Shown here: positions 42,306 through 51,723 of the stretch, in pieces
Numbering within the stretch: the first letter of the stretch is position 1
Layout of the letters: each line of letters opens with the position of its first letter
NCBI GenBank assembly: GCA_019720755.1
Contig: CP081303.1
Location: forward strand, 1,178,001-1,242,000
Direction: 5' to 3'
Source of the DNA: Prolixibacteraceae bacterium
GTDB lineage: Bacteria > Bacteroidota > Bacteroidia > Bacteroidales > Prolixibacteraceae
Length of the DNA stretch: 64,000 nucleotides
Program-made: the position numbers and the translations under genes
Notes under the pieces: model-generated
What the model saw: the letters and a program-made list of their open reading frames with translations, nothing else
The model's database searches: none
Told to the model about the DNA's origin: nothing

Positions 42306-45300
42306 TTACTGTACAATAAGTTTTTGTACAGAAGTACTTTCTTCTTTGTGAATCTTGATAAAATAGATCCCGCTTGGGACATGAATGTGGAAACGTTTTT
42401 CTTGTGCATTCATGATTTTGGTCCAAATGGTTCCTCCTGTATTGTCTAATAGCGTAACATAAAGTGGTTCTAGATATTCTGAATTTAATGATAAATTGAA
42501 ATGATCGGTACATGGATTTGGGAATACTTGATCCATCTCAAAGGATATCTCACTTGTTGCATTGGGGTTATTGGTGGTGATGAACAGACTCTTGTATAGG
42601 CTGATAGGAGCTTTTCCATCATCCACTTTTAATACCAATGTGGCAAACCTATTTTTATCCGTTGGTGAAAATGTTACTGTCGTATTGGGACTCTTTGCAT
42701 CTTCAAATGACGCATCGATTCCTACCATACTCCACTGATATGACAATGTATCGGATGGGTCCTCGTCACTAGACAGGTTTGCGTCGATAGAGATTGTTTT
42801 ACCTGCTTCTACTGTGCTGGCAATTCCATTCATAATAGGTATGGGTAAGTCATTTTTATCATCGATTATGACATGAACAGGATACGTTGTATTTAAACCA
42901 TCTTCATCCGTTGCAATAACCTCTATTTCATAGTTGTGTTGTTCTTCGAAGTTAAGAGATTCTGTTGTAACCAAGAAGTTTTTATCTAATCCAAACTGTT
43001 TGGGTGTGTTTGGTGCAAGTTTTAGTGTGACTGAGGCTCCTTCCGGATCAACGGTGTGAATCTGTTCTATTACAAATTTGGGTTTATTATTTTCTGGTAC
43101 ATGACATACTTTTGATGTGTTGAGAAAAAGGGGTGCTTCGTTTGTGTTGGTGATTCGAAATACAACATTAAATTCGGCAGATCCTGTTACTCCTTCTTCT
43201 TCTACTTTGAAAGTGACATATTGGTAATCATTTTCCCAGAAGCGGTAATCTACCTTTTTCTTGGTAATGAGTGTGTTCTCTTTCAATTCGAAAAGATTTG
43301 GATTGACACCAGATACTTTTTCCATTGTGATATGATATTTCCCTTTTTCTCTATCTTGGTCTACAAGTTTAAACGGGTACACCGTACCGATAGGCATATT
43401 GTCTGGTAACTTATATGATTCGAAAATTATTTCGTTTGGAAGTTCGTTCACATCATGGATATTTAACTTTACAGGGGTCTCCACTGTACCCTTTGCAGGA
43501 TCTTTTATTACAATCACTGGCGTATAGGATGATTTCACTTCGAAATCAGGAGTAATTTTAAATGATAATCTATACTGTCCGTCTCTCTCTTCTAGAGTGA
43601 AAAAGTCGTTTATTGGTTCTTCTCTCTTTAATGAACAAGAAAGGAGTGTCTGATGTGCTTTGTCTTCATCTTCTAAATGAAGGATAATATCTCCTTTTTG
43701 ATGTTCGTCTACAAAGTTATTTTCAACCTTCTTTAATCTTGGAAGATCGTTTTGGTCAATCACTTGTATTTCATAGCGACGCTTTTTTATGTTGCAATGT
43801 TCAAAAGAGACTTCGATTGGGTGTATCGCTAGTTCTTCAAAGTTCATCGATTGTTCTGCATATAATTTATTATCCACTATCGTAAAGAGATGATTGTCTA
43901 AAGCTCCTTTTGTTAGTAATGCCTTAAATTTTTGATTGTTCGTGACAAAAGAGTCTGAGCCAATTGAAGCAAACGTACCTATTAAGGTATGGTCTGTGTT
44001 ATTCTCCTTTATATGGTTGCTTGACAATGCGATCTCATCCTTCTTAGTATTGTCAGTGTCTAGATTTGTTGTTGTGATGGATCCGACAGTATTCGCAGTT
44101 GCAGCGTAGCGAACCAATAAATTGTTGTGTCCATTTAGATTTACTTTTTGGTTTGTAACACAAGAGATCCATGGTTGATCATTAAGTTTGAATTCCATCG
44201 TTGGATCAGATCCTACTATCATTGCTTCCATACTGGATGCATTGTCTACTGAAACCTTTGGGGCTTCTTTTTGTATCATATATGCAAAAGAGGTTGGTTT
44301 ATTGGTTAATGCCATCTCTTCTCCTTCTTTCGCAAATCTCCATACGTCAGTCTTCACTGCCCATTTTAGTTTGGGACTTCCTACATCGGGGGGTGTAATA
44401 GAAACAAGCATCTTTTCGTTCATAAGTTTTGTGTCTACAAATGCAGAAATGGTTCCTATGGGATAATACTCATTTGCCGCCTCTGTCTTTAGATGAACGA
44501 CTCCTTGAGTGGTCGCATCATTCGATCTCTTGAAGTGAGAGACATATGAATCTCCATGTTTGTCGATAGGGATGTATAATTCGCTCATATTGGGTTCTAG
44601 TGGCGTATTGATTTGACAATTCTTGTCCACTTTGAATGGGATAGGAGCCTTCTCTTCTCTATTCGGTATGGTTAGATTCATATCGTGCAAGATGAACTCT
44701 TGTAGTCCAGTAAAATGATGATGAATGGTTAGATCTTTTTCTGCATATATATGCCTTACCCCCATTGCTTCTACTGTTTTAAACTCTGTCTCTGTTTTTA
44801 GTATTAGTGGTGAGTCCATTGTGTAGAAGGTGGTCTTTCCCTCTATGTTAATCAGTTTTCCATCTCCATCAATCAAGCCTGATAGTTTTAAAGAGGATCC
44901 TTTTAAGTTTAGTGATGCCTCTTTGTTTATAGTAAGATTGTTTAAGGTGAGATGCTCTACAATCGAGCCTGATGGGGTGTTGGTTGCGATCTCTCCTGCG
45001 AGCATATCGCACTTCTGCTCTATAATAATATTTTTATGATTCTTCTCATCTAATGCTGCAAAAGTGACTTTCTCTCCTGGTGCATTAATGATGAGTTTGG
45101 CAATATTTAGACTGCTACTTTTTCGAGAGATAATCGCATGTGTTTTTGATCCAGGGACAATCTTTAATATTCCTTTAAATGCTCCATTCCAGTTTGAGTT
45201 TTCGAAAGAGATGTTTCCACCGACCTGAATAGTAAAGTCTTCCCCTATGGTTCCTTTGGGGCCATTATAGTCAAATAGTAAGTTCTCATGTACAATAAAC

Positions 45301-48300
45301 ACACCTTTTTTAAGGTTAAAACTGGCATGAAGATATGGAATCGCGATACTACGTCTTGCTTTATTTGTCTCTAATGTTCCTCCATTTAATGTAAGAGTAG
45401 CTTCAGTCTCTATAAAAAAATGTCGCATACGAACTTTAGCTGCTTCGACCTTAAGTGTACCTCTGTTGGTGATTCCTTCTGATAGTATAAGAGTGGTTCC
45501 ATCTTCAATAGATAGTTGTGCCTTTTTAGAGATCTCTATATTGTAGTAGGAGACAACTCCTGATAGTTTAGGGTTGTGTTTTCCATCTTGTATTATGATG
45601 TGGGCATTCTCTTTTGGTAGTAGATTGTTTTTCCAATTGGCTTTGTCGTTCCAAAGGCTTGATACCTCTCCCGTCCATATTGCTTGTAGATTATTGTTTC
45701 TGTTCACAAGAACAGGGTAATCTTCGTAGCTACACGATGCGACCTCTTGATGAGAATTGAATTTGGCATAATCGAAAGCATAACAAATACGCATTTGTGT
45801 TTTTCCCTCTTTCGCATCGGCTGGTATCATAATTTTACTCATGATGTCATATTCTTTTCCGTACCTACCGATGTTTATCATTTCGTTATCTGCAAATACC
45901 CCATCTTGATTCCAATCAAACCAAGCAACTAAAGTACCACTAGTTCTCTTTACGGTTATTCCGATTCCTTTAATGTGAAGGAGGTATTCCGTTTCTGTAG
46001 ATACTTCGACTATTTGATCCGTAAAGCGATTGCCTCCAAGTTCTCTTGTGCTACTATTTTCTATATTTGAGAATCTTAAGTAGTGAATAAATGGAAATAT
46101 AGGAACTCTCGATTTCATCGGAAGATAGTTTTCCTTTGTCAATGTTTTTGCTTGAACTTGAGGTACAATCGGAGTTGTATTGTATAAAATATCGGTTTCG
46201 CTATTGGCATAAGGAAAGATCTTGTATATATATTGTGTGTTCGGGGTTAGATCTGAGATCTCTACATGATTACTTTTTCCACCCTTTACGTATATTGTAT
46301 TTTTAGTTTCAATGACTCCATCCATTGGGTTGTTGACTTCGTCTTTTGCTTTTCCATATTGAATTAAGTATCCATGAATACGTTGAGTGTTCTGCGGAAC
46401 ATCCCATTGGAGAGGTTGTTTCTTACTCATGGTGTTGATCGCACTGAAATTGGTTACGTGGGCATCGGGTTTGCTGCCAAAGGTGTTGAACGTCCTTTCT
46501 TCTCCCCATAATGTCTCTCCATTTAAGATGATGTAGGAACGATAATAATAGAAGGTTCCCTCTTTTAGAGATTGAATAGGGAGTTCTATCTTCTGGTCAA
46601 GAATCTTTGAAACAGTGTGTTTGGTATCGTATTTAGAGATATTTGAATTGGTTCCAAGGTGAAATCCCATCTCCGATATCTTTGGTTTTCCTTGTATATT
46701 TAGAGAGGCAGATAATGTTGCATGATGAAATCCAATCTCTTTAGGTTCAAGGGTGTGTATCTCTTGGTTGGTTCCATCCACAATGAGTGCATAATCCTCA
46801 ACCTGTCCATATTGTATTTCGCTGGTTGCATTTGCCATCTTGTTTTTATAGTGTTCTGTCAATACTCGAACACGAAGCATTTGGTGCTCTTCGTAACTAT
46901 TGTCGATGGATATCACTCCAGTACAGGTATTCGTGAATTTACTATTACTAAATGTCAATTCATTTTTATCGAAAATACCATCGTTGTTCTTGTCAATATA
47001 TACTCTGCATAGTATCGGGTTTACTCCTCCTGTTGTAATCGATACGGGATAGTTTTTCCCTTGCTTTCCGTGAATATAGTGTGCTTCTCCTGTAAAGTCT
47101 CTATATCCTTTGTCTATGTTTGTATTGGGGGTTGTACTAGAGAAATTGCCAAAGGAGAAGTTGGTTATTCCCATACCGTATCTTTGTCCATGAGACCCTA
47201 CTGTTGAGGTGCTACTCTTCTTACATTTGGGTACTATTTTAATCTTTTTTGGGGCAATCACTGTTGTCTCTCCATATTTGTTTCGTACTGTTAGAGATAT
47301 GGTATAAGTCCCAGGAGCTCTGTAACAGACATATGGTGTAGTCGAATTTTTAGATGATTTATAGAGAAAAGTTATGTTGTTGGTTCCGAAATCCCACTCA
47401 TATTGATCGACCTTTCCTTCTACCACCGCCTTCATCGAGTGTGCCATATTTACCGTAGCAAGCTCTTTGTTTACGATTATTTCAGCTTTGGGTGCAATCT
47501 TGTCTCCTCCCATCTTATAATGCATATAGATAGGCCTACAATTCGGTGCACTGATAGTAATATCTATCGGTTCCTTATTGGATAGAGGTTTGAATCCTAG
47601 AGTGCATTCTCCATATTTTATGGTTTCTTTTGCAATGATTCGTTCATGGCAGACCATAGTAACCAATGCCCCTTCTTGAGAAATATTGCTAATACGAAGT
47701 TTGGTTTGTCCCACTCTTAGTTTCATCGGAAGTTTCCCTATGATGTTTTTTGGTGTTTCCGTCCACATATGCATGGCAGGATCTCCAAAGAGGTGGAACA
47801 TGCGATAGGTCTCTATAAGATTTATTGGACTTGGTGCCCAAGTCTCGTTCATTCGTAGTAGTCCTAAGTTTAAGACATCCCCTAAAGTGTTGGTGGCGAT
47901 GGTAAATCCTTTAGTACGAACTCCTTCTGTAGCACCTTTCCCTTTTCCGAAAGAGGGCACAATTCCCTGTTCAGGCCAAATAGCCTCTACCATTCCAATA
48001 GAGAGACCATCATTTGGACCTGAATAAGAGGTGTGTGATGCACCAATAACTGCTACTGCACCTCCATTTTTCTTGCGAAGGAAACTTTCTGCAAAGCACT
48101 CATCAAAAGAGAACTCCCCTGTATGGCAGTTGATGGAGAAGACCACAGGTAGTTTGTTCCCATTGGTCAGTTCTTCGACATGAGAAGATAAAAATTCAGG
48201 ATGTGCCCAACCTGTACCATCTGTATATCCATGATCTCTATGGAAAATATAGAAACGTCCATCATTTATCGATTTAACGATATCCTCTTTTCCTCCGTCC

Positions 48301-49676
48301 CAATTGAATTGGTTGTGCTTGAGCAACTCTGAAGGGAGGGCTTCTCCATTAGAGAAGTAGCCATTATTGAAATGGGTAGGTACAACCTTTTTATCCGTAT
48401 AGTATATGCGTTCTACTTTATAACCATGATGCATCACATAGTTCCGAATGTCTTCACTCGTGTGGCAGAAACGTCTTGTAGCATACCCATCTCTTTCATC
48501 ATCTTGAAATTGAGCACAGTTAAGACCAGTGTTGTAGAAGCTCTTGTTTTCTGTAGGGTTCTTTTCGTAGTTTATGATTTTATCAATGACAATATTGGCT
48601 TGTTCTTGACTTTGCACAGAGATACGACCTTTTGCCATATCTGGTGTAAAATCGTCCTCTCCATCCATACATGCATAGGGCAGGTCGCTAAAGTACCATG
48701 CTCCGTCCTCTTTTTTGAAACGGAATGAAGGGATCTGTTCTATGTCTCCGATAAGAACAAAATATAGAGGTTTATCCTTCATTGAGTGATAACGATGAGA
48801 TATTTCACTACGAATGTTGGCTGTTGTCCAATGTTCTTTGGAGATGATTTCTACCTTATATCCTAAGCTTGCTTTCCAATTCGCTAATTTTTTTGCGGCA
48901 TTCTTAAATAGACTATGAGTTAGAATGAGATAGTCTTTATCTTGACTATCTACAGATTTTAATTGAATGGTGCTTTTTGCATGAATATCTTCTCCATTTA
49001 CCGCATTGGCTTTTAGAAATTTAATTGCAGTCTTGTTTATATCGGTTTCTATAGTGTGGTCTATTCCGTCAATACGGTAGGATATTTTAGAGTATAATCT
49101 AAATTTATTAGAGACAGGATTATATTGTACTGGACATATTTGAACCTTTACGATTCTAGTGTCTCGCATGATCTGGTTCTGTACTATTTTTGCAGGTCTA
49201 TTGGGATAATATGCGTCTCTATTGTATATGCTTTCATCTTTTTTAAATAGTGGCTCGGAATCCCCTTCTGTATCTGTTGGAAGCTCTAATGCTGGGTGTA
49301 TAAGAAATGCTTCCACTTCAATAAATTGGGTATCTGTAATCCTTATTGAAGGAGACTCATCTCTTTTAAGTATGTACATATCATTGCGCATAGGAAGAGC
49401 GGGAGCTCCTACTTGTCCAGTCTGTCCAAAGTCTTCTATCTGTAGTAAAGAATAAATCGTCCCTTCTACTTCCTTGTCAACAGCATTGGCTCCAGAGAAA
49501 TGATAGTCGGTAGTGATGGCATTTAGTTGATCTTCCGTTTTACGTATGGGGGTAGTGAGGTGTTCTTTTCTCGTACTTTTACGAGAGAATTTTGAGAAAG
49601 ATAGATATCGATCTTTACCCATTGTATTATGACTTATGAAAAGTAATATAACAATATACAAATAGTTTTTTATCAT
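42306..49676 (-). CDS. Giant gingipain-type C25 protease with T9SS sorting domain (copy B)
   Basis: 2456 residues, colinear with copy A throughout. Signal peptide (to about 20), propeptide, Peptidase C25 (about 248-640) with His482 (HRDHGY) and Cys517 (INCHTGEF), PKD-like, two GEVED-type domains, strand-rich domain (ATIWTGEVSSLWN), cadherin-like domains and the sorting domain (VFPNPCTDHF ... VQKLIVQ). The first 500 residues align with almost no gaps, many segments identical (APALPMRNDMY, RRFCHTSEDIRNYVM). The later domains diverge more. Secreted by T9SS, as for copy A. The duplication is old. A divergent, possibly independent promoter region of about 400 nt lies upstream. Confidence 0.93.
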   Translation of the reverse strand: MIKNYLYIVILLFISHNTMGKDRYLSFSKFSRKSTRKEHLTTPIRKTEDQLNAITTDYHFSGANAVDKEVEGTIYSLLQIEDFGQTGQVGAPALPMRNDMYILKRDESPSIRITDTQFIEVEAFLIHPALELPTDTEGDSEPLFKKDESIYNRDAYYPNRPAKIVQNQIMRDTRIVKVQICPVQYNPVSNKFRLYSKISYRIDGIDHTIETDINKTAIKFLKANAVNGEDIHAKSTIQLKSVDSQDKDYLILTHSLFKNAAKKLANWKASLGYKVEIISKEHWTTANIRSEISHRYHSMKDKPLYFVLIGDIEQIPSFRFKKEDGAWYFSDLPYACMDGEDDFTPDMAKGRISVQSQEQANIVIDKIINYEKNPTENKSFYNTGLNCAQFQDDERDGYATRRFCHTSEDIRNYVMHHGYKVERIYYTDKKVVPTHFNNGYFSNGEALPSELLKHNQFNWDGGKEDIVKSINDGRFYIFHRDHGYTDGTGWAHPEFLSSHVEELTNGNKLPVVFSINCHTGEFSFDECFAESFLRKKNGGAVAVIGASHTSYSGPNDGLSIGMVEAIWPEQGIVPSFGKGKGATEGVRTKGFTIATNTLGDVLNLGLLRMNETWAPSPINLIETYRMFHLFGDPAMHMWTETPKNIIGKLPMKLRVGQTKLRISNISQEGALVTMVCHERIIAKETIKYGECTLGFKPLSNKEPIDITISAPNCRPIYMHYKMGGDKIAPKAEIIVNKELATVNMAHSMKAVVEGKVDQYEWDFGTNNITFLYKSSKNSTTPYVCYRAPGTYTISLTVRNKYGETTVIAPKKIKIVPKCKKSSTSTVGSHGQRYGMGITNFSFGNFSSTTPNTNIDKGYRDFTGEAHYIHGKQGKNYPVSITTGGVNPILCRVYIDKNNDGIFDKNELTFSNSKFTNTCTGVISIDNSYEEHQMLRVRVLTEHYKNKMANATSEIQYGQVEDYALIVDGTNQEIHTLEPKEIGFHHATLSASLNIQGKPKISEMGFHLGTNSNISKYDTKHTVSKILDQKIELPIQSLKEGTFYYYRSYIILNGETLWGEERTFNTFGSKPDAHVTNFSAINTMSKKQPLQWDVPQNTQRIHGYLIQYGKAKDEVNNPMDGVIETKNTIYVKGGKSNHVEISDLTPNTQYIYKIFPYANSETDILYNTTPIVPQVQAKTLTKENYLPMKSRVPIFPFIHYLRFSNIENSSTRELGGNRFTDQIVEVSTETEYLLHIKGIGITVKRTSGTLVAWFDWNQDGVFADNEMINIGRYGKEYDIMSKIMIPADAKEGKTQMRICYAFDYAKFNSHQEVASCSYEDYPVLVNRNNNLQAIWTGEVSSLWNDKANWKNNLLPKENAHIIIQDGKHNPKLSGVVSYYNIEISKKAQLSIEDGTTLILSEGITNRGTLKVEAAKVRMRHFFIETEATLTLNGGTLETNKARRSIAIPYLHASFNLKKGVFIVHENLLFDYNGPKGTIGEDFTIQVGGNISFENSNWNGAFKGILKIVPGSKTHAIISRKSSSLNIAKLIINAPGEKVTFAALDEKNHKNIIIEQKCDMLAGEIATNTPSGSIVEHLTLNNLTINKEASLNLKGSSLKLSGLIDGDGKLINIEGKTTFYTMDSPLILKTETEFKTVEAMGVRHIYAEKDLTIHHHFTGLQEFILHDMNLTIPNREEKAPIPFKVDKNCQINTPLEPNMSELYIPIDKHGDSYVSHFKRSNDATTQGVVHLKTEAANEYYPIGTISAFVDTKLMNEKMLVSITPPDVGSPKLKWAVKTDVWRFAKEGEEMALTNKPTSFAYMIQKEAPKVSVDNASSMEAMIVGSDPTMEFKLNDQPWISCVTNQKVNLNGHNNLLVRYAATANTVGSITTTNLDTDNTKKDEIALSSNHIKENNTDHTLIGTFASIGSDSFVTNNQKFKALLTKGALDNHLFTIVDNKLYAEQSMNFEELAIHPIEVSFEHCNIKKRRYEIQVIDQNDLPRLKKVENNFVDEHQKGDIILHLEDEDKAHQTLLSCSLKREEPINDFFTLEERDGQYRLSFKITPDFEVKSSYTPVIVIKDPAKGTVETPVKLNIHDVNELPNEIIFESYKLPDNMPIGTVYPFKLVDQDREKGKYHITMEKVSGVNPNLFELKENTLITKKKVDYRFWENDYQYVTFKVEEEGVTGSAEFNVVFRITNTNEAPLFLNTSKVCHVPENNKPKFVIEQIHTVDPEGASVTLKLAPNTPKQFGLDKNFLVTTESLNFEEQHNYEIEVIATDEDGLNTTYPVHVIIDDKNDLPIPIMNGIASTVEAGKTISIDANLSSDEDPSDTLSYQWSMVGIDASFEDAKSPNTTVTFSPTDKNRFATLVLKVDDGKAPISLYKSLFITTNNPNATSEISFEMDQVFPNPCTDHFNLSLNSEYLEPLYVTLLDNTGGTIWTKIMNAQEKRFHIHVPSGIYFIKIHKEESTSVQKLIVQ

Positions 49677-50092
49677 AGATTAATCTTTGATTTCATAATA
49701 ACTGTGAAATAAGTGTTTAATATATGTAAAAAAAGAAATAATTTTGGTGATATCTACAATAAATGTTATTATGCTATTTTGTTGCATCACAGACTGTTCT
49801 CTTTGGAAGCTTCTGATTGAATGTAATGTGGAGTTTCTTTTGTTAAATTTATTAAAATAATATTTGTTAGTGTAATTTATTTTCTATTTCGTTATCTTTA
49901 ATTCTAATTTATGTAACACTTTTCATCTTGAGGGATACTTGTTTTCAAAGTATAACAGGAGGATATTGTATCTTTTGTGTATAAAAATTAAAAAAACACC
50001 ACTAACAATAACAACTGACTATAAAAAATGAAGTATCTCTCATTTCAAGAATTGCTGCGATGAAGAATACTTGAGACTAAAATCTAAAATAT
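49677..50092. other. Intergenic stretch between protease B and the sigma factor
   Basis: About 415 nt, AT-rich, no gene seen. A -7-like TATCTTTTG at 49969-49977 is one base longer than consensus and has no properly spaced -33. Confidence 0.5.
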
Positions 50093-50632
50093 ATGGATTC
50101 ATCCGATTCAATAGTACTTGGCCTTCTGTCTATGGGTTCAGAGAAAGCGCTAAGTAAAATTATCATGAGATATAATGATGACCTTTTTCGATATGCCTTC
50201 TCTATTGTAAAAGATCGGGAGATGGCAGAAGAGGTTGTTAGTGATGTATTTATTCAACTTTGGAATCAAAAACGTCGTATTAAAGAGATATTACATCTGA
50301 AACGTTATTTGGTTACTTCTATACGTAATCGTGCTTTATCTGCTTTGTCAAAACAAAAGTTAGAGCTCTGTTCGGAAGAGGAGGTACATGTATTTCCTAC
50401 TTATAGTGATTTCCGAACTCTTGAGGATGATGTAATATCTAAAGAGTTTTATGAATTTGTAATGAATCAAATAGAAGGCCTTCCTGATCGATGTAAAGAG
50501 GTCCTTGTTATGGCAAAAATAACGGGTTTAAAACAAGCAGAGATCGCAGAAATTCTTTCCATATCGCCAAAGACCGTAGAAAATACACTTTCACGTGCAT
50601 TGAAAAAATTGCATGAAATGGTTGGTTCATAG
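50093..50632 (+). CDS. ECF sigma factor (Bacteroidetes type)
   Basis: 179 residues. Region 2 at about 22-90 (MRYNDDLFRYAFSIVKDREMAEEVVSDVFIQLW), region 4 at about 120-175 (LPDRCKEVLVMAKITGLKQAEIAEILSISPKTVENTLSRALKKL). It is followed 110 nt later by a FecR anti-sigma gene, then SusC with an STN domain. It would be released by FecR when the SusC transporter loads its ligand, and then transcribe the utilisation locus. Confidence 0.95.
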   Translation: MDSSDSIVLGLLSMGSEKALSKIIMRYNDDLFRYAFSIVKDREMAEEVVSDVFIQLWNQKRRIKEILHLKRYLVTSIRNRALSALSKQKLELCSEEEVHVFPTYSDFRTLEDDVISKEFYEFVMNQIEGLPDRCKEVLVMAKITGLKQAEIAEILSISPKTVENTLSRALKKLHEMVGS

Positions 50633-50742
50633 TAAGTTGGATATGTGTAAATATTGTTTTGGAAATAAAAATTTAAAAAAAGTGGCATAGAGTAGGGGGA
50701 TTTATCTCTTTTTCGAGTCTATGTTTATAGCCAATGTAATTT

Positions 50743-51657
50743 ATGAAGAATAACTACTACATACTGAAAGCAAAATCCATATTGGGAACGCTGACAGAGA
50801 AGGAACAAAAGATATTAAGTCAGTTGGACCAAGAAGATTGTTCTCGGTTGGAAGATCGTCTTGTTGCAATGAAAAAGGGAAAGAGTAATTCTAAGAAGGT
50901 TGAGCAACTAGTAATGAATAAGATCTCTTCGAAAGGAAATCGATCATTACTCTCTGTTTGGTTTGTTGCAGCTTCTATTGTGGTTCTTTTGGGAATATGG
51001 CAGACTTTATTGATGTTGAATGGAACTACTGTTTGTAGGACCTATTCCAACAAAGGAGATTCTCCGAAGAGTTTGGTGTTGTCTGACCGAACAGAGGTGA
51101 CATTGAATAAAGGAGCTGTGTTAGATATCTTAAGTGATTTTTCAGGAGTCCGAAAAGTGGCATTGCGAGGAGAGGCAATCTTTCATGTATCACATGACGA
51201 AAAACGTCCTTTTATTGTCAAAGGAGATTTGGGATCTGTGAAAGTATTGGGGACCACCTTTGTGGTAGATAATACTAGTGATGAGTTGAAAACCACATTG
51301 ATAGAGGGATCGGTGGCATTTCAAACTAATGTTGGAGAGGTGATTTTAAAGCCCAACCAACAAGCTGTGTTTTCGGATTCGCAGCAAAAAATTAATGTCG
51401 TTTCTGTTCGAGGTGATTTGTCCACTTCATGGAGTGATGGAAAGATATGTTTTCAAAACGTTTCTCTGTCATCTGTTCTAGCGCGAATAGCAAAGGAGAA
51501 GGATGTAAAGATATATATAAAAAGTAGAGAAAAAGCTTTGATGAAAGTTTCAGGTGAGTTTGAAGTGAAAAGCTCATTAGAATCAATGCTTTATGCATTG
51601 ACTAAAGTGACTAAATCAACATACAAGAAGGATGGAGATAGCTATGTGATTGAGTGA
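50743..51657 (+). CDS. FecR-type anti-sigma factor
   Basis: 304 residues. A cytosolic N-terminal sigma-binding part (1-70), one transmembrane segment near 75-92 (LLSVWFVAASIVVLLGIW), a FecR domain (about 100-210: RTYSNKGDSPKSLVLSDRTEVTLNKGAVL, VKVLGTTFVV) and a C-terminal DUF4974-like domain (about 225-304: FQNVSLSSVLARIAKEKDVKIYI). It would hold the sigma factor and sense the STN domain of the SusC partner in the periplasm. Confidence 0.94.
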   Translation: MKNNYYILKAKSILGTLTEKEQKILSQLDQEDCSRLEDRLVAMKKGKSNSKKVEQLVMNKISSKGNRSLLSVWFVAASIVVLLGIWQTLLMLNGTTVCRTYSNKGDSPKSLVLSDRTEVTLNKGAVLDILSDFSGVRKVALRGEAIFHVSHDEKRPFIVKGDLGSVKVLGTTFVVDNTSDELKTTLIEGSVAFQTNVGEVILKPNQQAVFSDSQQKINVVSVRGDLSTSWSDGKICFQNVSLSSVLARIAKEKDVKIYIKSREKALMKVSGEFEVKSSLESMLYALTKVTKSTYKKDGDSYVIE

Positions 51658-51723
51658 TCATCTCTTGACACATGATCGAGATCTACTCCTTCGGTTTATC
51701 TAATATCTAAAAATTAAGTGTTT

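Noticed and set aside
42101-42513. Reading frames overlapping the 3' end of protease copy B and the GH3 relic
   Set aside because: They lie in other frames of the protease C-terminal sorting-domain region or bridge the two genes; no conserved protein is seen in them.
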